Shown here: positions 40,734-42,739 of the stretch, piece by piece | Position numbering within the stretch: position 1 is the stretch's first letter | How the letters are laid out: each line of letters begins with the position of its first letter | Assembly (NCBI GenBank): GCA_017462015.1 | Contig: JAFTRX010000078.1 | Location: 1-42,739 of the forward strand | Reading direction: 5' to 3' | Length of the DNA: 42,739 nt | Origin: Lentisphaeria bacterium | GTDB taxonomy: Bacteria; Verrucomicrobiota; Lentisphaeria; Victivallales; Victivallaceae | Made by a program: the position numbers and the translations under genes | The notes under the pieces: generated by a model | Seen by the model: the letters and a program-made list of their open reading frames with translations, nothing else | What the model was told of the DNA's origin: nothing | The model's database searches: none

Positions 40734-41923
40734 TTTTTATCCGATCCGTCAAGATGGTCAAGCAGAGAATCAAGTTTGCTGTTCGCCTGCTTGATGTTTT
40801 CCTTCGTACTTTCGTCAACGGGAACAAATTCAGCAACTTCCGGTTTGACTGCGGTCTCGTTATCCAGCACCGCCGCCAGCCGTTCACCGGCGCTGTCAGT
40901 GTTGACCTCCTGTTCCTGCAGCTGCGTACTTTCCGCTGCCGCAGGAGCTTTTACTTCAGCGGTATCCAGCAGAGATTCCAAAACCTGATTTTTGTCTGCA
41001 TCCGGAGCCAGGTAATCAGCAATTTTTCCGCCGCTTACCACGCCGGAAGTTTCCACACTTTCACGCTTTGCTGTGGCAATGACATCCAAAAAGAACTCTT
41101 CCAGTGTCCGGCGCGGATGGTCGATACGGAACTCATCTCCGTCCAGGTTGTCCCGCAAAATTCCGAGCAGCTGATCCATTGCCGCTTTCGGCAGCTGCGG
41201 AGTCATGATCCGCGTTTCGTTGTTTACTGCCAGCAGATCGTCCAATGCACCTTCGGCGCGGACTTTGCCGCCGTACAAAATTATGACCCGGTCACAAATA
41301 TCTTCCACGTCACTCAAAAGATGGCTGGTGATAAGAACGGTTTTGCCGCGTTTTTTCAGGGCAAGAATCAAATCTTTCACTTCCCGGCATCCCAACGGAT
41401 CAAGTCCGCTGGTCGGTTCGTCCAGAATCAGAAATGCCGGGTCGTTGATCATCGCCTGCGCCAATCCGATACGGCGCGCCATACCTTTGGAGAATTCTCC
41501 GACCCGCCGTCTCCGTGCATGAGCCAGACCAACCATGTCCAGCAGCTGGTCGATACGCTGTTTGCGGTCAGCGGCGGAAAGGTTGAAAAGTGAACCGAAA
41601 AAGTCCAATGTCTCTTCTGCGGTCAGAAATTTGTAGAGATATGACTCTTCCGGCAAATATCCGATCTCTTTTTTGGTCTCAACCGCCCGGGGGGAACGTC
41701 CGAAAACGGTGAGTTTTCCGCCGGTGGGATAGAGCAGCCCGAGAAGCATTTTTACCGTGGTGGATTTGCCGGAACCGTTGGGACCGAGCAAACCGACGAC
41801 TTCACCGGGGCGCACTTCAAAGTCGATACCGTTGACCGCACGTGCCTTCGGCCGGTTCCAGAAGTCCCGGAACAATTTGGTCAAGCCGACCGCCTGTACC
41901 ACCGGTTCATAGTTCTGTGCCAT
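40730..41923 (-). CDS. ABC transporter ATP-binding protein with acidic C-terminal extension
   Basis: A 397-residue protein. Walker A is GPNGSGKSTTVKM (~48-60), the Q-loop region is LPEESYLYKFLTA, the signature is EFSKGMARRIGLAQAM, and Walker B is AFLILDEPTSGLDPLG; the H-loop is in TVLITSHLLSDVEDICD. After about residue 285 a long acidic, Ala/Glu-rich tail (~110 residues) extends beyond the normal family length and may contact the TPR partner. It drives the permease at 39333. Its start is 6 nt after the P-type ATPase. Confidence 0.93.
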   Translation of the reverse strand: MAQNYEPVVQAVGLTKLFRDFWNRPKARAVNGIDFEVRPGEVVGLLGPNGSGKSTTVKMLLGLLYPTGGKLTVFGRSPRAVETKKEIGYLPEESYLYKFLTAEETLDFFGSLFNLSAADRKQRIDQLLDMVGLAHARRRRVGEFSKGMARRIGLAQAMINDPAFLILDEPTSGLDPLGCREVKDLILALKKRGKTVLITSHLLSDVEDICDRVIILYGGKVRAEGALDDLLAVNNETRIMTPQLPKAAMDQLLGILRDNLDGDEFRIDHPRRTLEEFFLDVIATAKRESVETSGVVSGGKIADYLAPDADKNQVLESLLDTAEVKAPAAAESTQLQEQEVNTDSAGERLAAVLDNETAVKPEVAEFVPVDESTKENIKQANSKLDSLLDHLDGSDKK

Positions 41924-41929
41924 AATAGA

Positions 41930-42739
41930 TTACTGCCTTTCTCCGGTAGCGTTGGTGCTGTTTTCTTCCAGCGTCAACTCCTCACCGGTACGCACCAGAC
42001 GGGCGCTGTTGAAGATAATGACAATGGTACTGCCGGCATGGAGTACTGCTGCCCAGATCGGAGTCATCACACCGACAATGGACAAAATCATACCGCCAAA
42101 GACGAACAACATGCCGAACAGCAAATTCTGATTGATGATCACCTGAGATTTCTTCGCCAGGAAAAGCAGCACTGCAATGCGGCGCAAATCGTTGGTCATC
42201 AACGCAACCGATGCACTGTTCACCGCGATGTCACTGCCGATGGCTCCCATGGCGATACCCAGATCGCCCGCCGCCAGCGCCGGTGCATCGTTCACACCGT
42301 CACCAACTACGGCGACCCGGCTGGTACGTTTGACCTCTTCCACATATTCTACTTTAGTTTCCGGCAGACAGCCGCTCTTGTAATCATCGATACCCAGCTG
42401 GGCAGCCACATTCTCTGCGACCGATTCCCGGTCACCGGTGACCATGGCGCAATGGCGCACGCCCAAACGGCGCAAATCAGAGAGCAGCACCGGCGCTTCT
42501 TTGCGGATTTTGTCACGGAAACCGATCCAGCCCAGAAGTTTTTCGCCGCAGCTGACGTAAACGATACTCATGCCGCTGGCGCTTTCCGGATCTTCCGGCG
42601 GAACCTGCAAGCCGTGTTCGCTCATCCAGTTGCCGCGACCGACCCGGCACAATGTTCCGTTGATGGTACCGGTGACGCCGCGACCATGGGTTTCGGCGAA
42701 GTTGCTCACTTCGTCCAGTTCCAACTGTGCTTCTTCGGA
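41930..42739 (-). CDS. Heavy-metal P-type ATPase, C-terminal part (cut by window end)
   Basis: The frame is open to the window edge; about the last 269 residues are visible. The N-domain end (SNFAETHGRGV), the P-domain (MVTGDRESVAENVAAQLGI, VAVVGDGVNDAPALAAGDLGIAMG) and the last two membrane helices are seen. The phosphorylation DKTGT motif and the metal-entry helices lie outside the window. The last membrane segment contains LHAGSTIVIIFNSARL, close to the H-x-G-S-T pattern of P1B-4 type pumps rather than the Asp of ZntA. It is likely the first visible gene of the long operon; substrate uncertain. Confidence 0.88.
   Translation of the reverse strand, partial: SEEAQLELDEVSNFAETHGRGVTGTINGTLCRVGRGNWMSEHGLQVPPEDPESASGMSIVYVSCGEKLLGWIGFRDKIRKEAPVLLSDLRRLGVRHCAMVTGDRESVAENVAAQLGIDDYKSGCLPETKVEYVEEVKRTSRVAVVGDGVNDAPALAAGDLGIAMGAIGSDIAVNSASVALMTNDLRRIAVLLFLAKKSQVIINQNLLFGMLFVFGGMILSIVGVMTPIWAAVLHAGSTIVIIFNSARLVRTGEELTLEENSTNATGERQ

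Overview
The window looks like chromosomal DNA of a bacterium from the Planctomycetes-Verrucomicrobia-Lentisphaerae group, most likely Lentisphaerota (Victivallis-like). This is an inference from gene content, not a database result. The clues are membrane Ser/Thr kinases paired with short sigma factors, zinc-ribbon membrane proteins, pseudopilins with SFTLIE/TFTLIE rather than GFTLIE cleavage sites, a lipoprotein with an H-X9-DG-like pseudopilin body, and Gfo/Idh/MocA and GH63/MGH1-like carbohydrate genes. Base composition is roughly half GC in genes and AT-rich between them. I see no rRNA, tRNA, CRISPR array, insertion sequence or phage gene.

Region 1 (1-6260, plus strand) is a signalling island. 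After a repeat remnant (1-128) and a hairpin-forming AT-rich stretch come a zinc-ribbon membrane protein and two paralogous sigma-factor/Ser-Thr-kinase modules. Module 1 is a sigma factor, probably translated from a nearly leaderless mRNA, followed by a kinase with an extracytoplasmic jelly-roll-like domain. Module 2 is a sigma factor, a 70-residue protein with an H-x3-C-x2-C anti-sigma signature, and a kinase with four N-terminal CxxC pairs and a cysteine-free thioredoxin-like C-terminal domain. The different outer domains suggest that each kinase senses a different envelope signal and passes it to its neighbouring sigma factor.

Region 2 (6216-18660, minus strand) is a type II secretion operon of about 13 genes. 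Its order is leader, helical periplasmic protein, gspL, M, C, D, E, F, G, H, I, J, K, then a small exported protein. Most junctions overlap by 4 nt (ATGA/GTGA). The LMCD block comes first, as pilMNOPQ does in type IV pilus clusters, and the secretin carries its own lipobox. No prepilin peptidase is present, so it must be encoded elsewhere.

Region 3 (18780-22500) holds a ComF-like phosphoribosyltransferase, a 675-nt gene-free repeat island, a lipoprotein with a pseudopilin-like body, a calcineurin-like phosphoesterase and a 360-nt hairpin-rich spacer. Region 4 (22500-31900) holds a SWIM/SNF2 helicase, a cytoplasmic glycosidase, a minus-strand MFS-dut-ung operon that keeps uracil out of DNA, and a sugar operon (Gfo/Idh oxidoreductase plus UDP-sugar epimerase). 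The sugar operon lies behind an unusual regulatory region in which a strong promoter has been duplicated in tandem about 178 bp apart.

Region 5 (32057-42739, minus strand) is a tightly packed nine-gene run: a metal P-type ATPase cut by the window end, ABC ATPase, ABC permease, TPR-like membrane protein, CNNM/CBS transporter, lipoprotein, HisC, a PBP-like protein and RNase R. Three intergenic regions carry copies of one dispersed inverted-repeat element.
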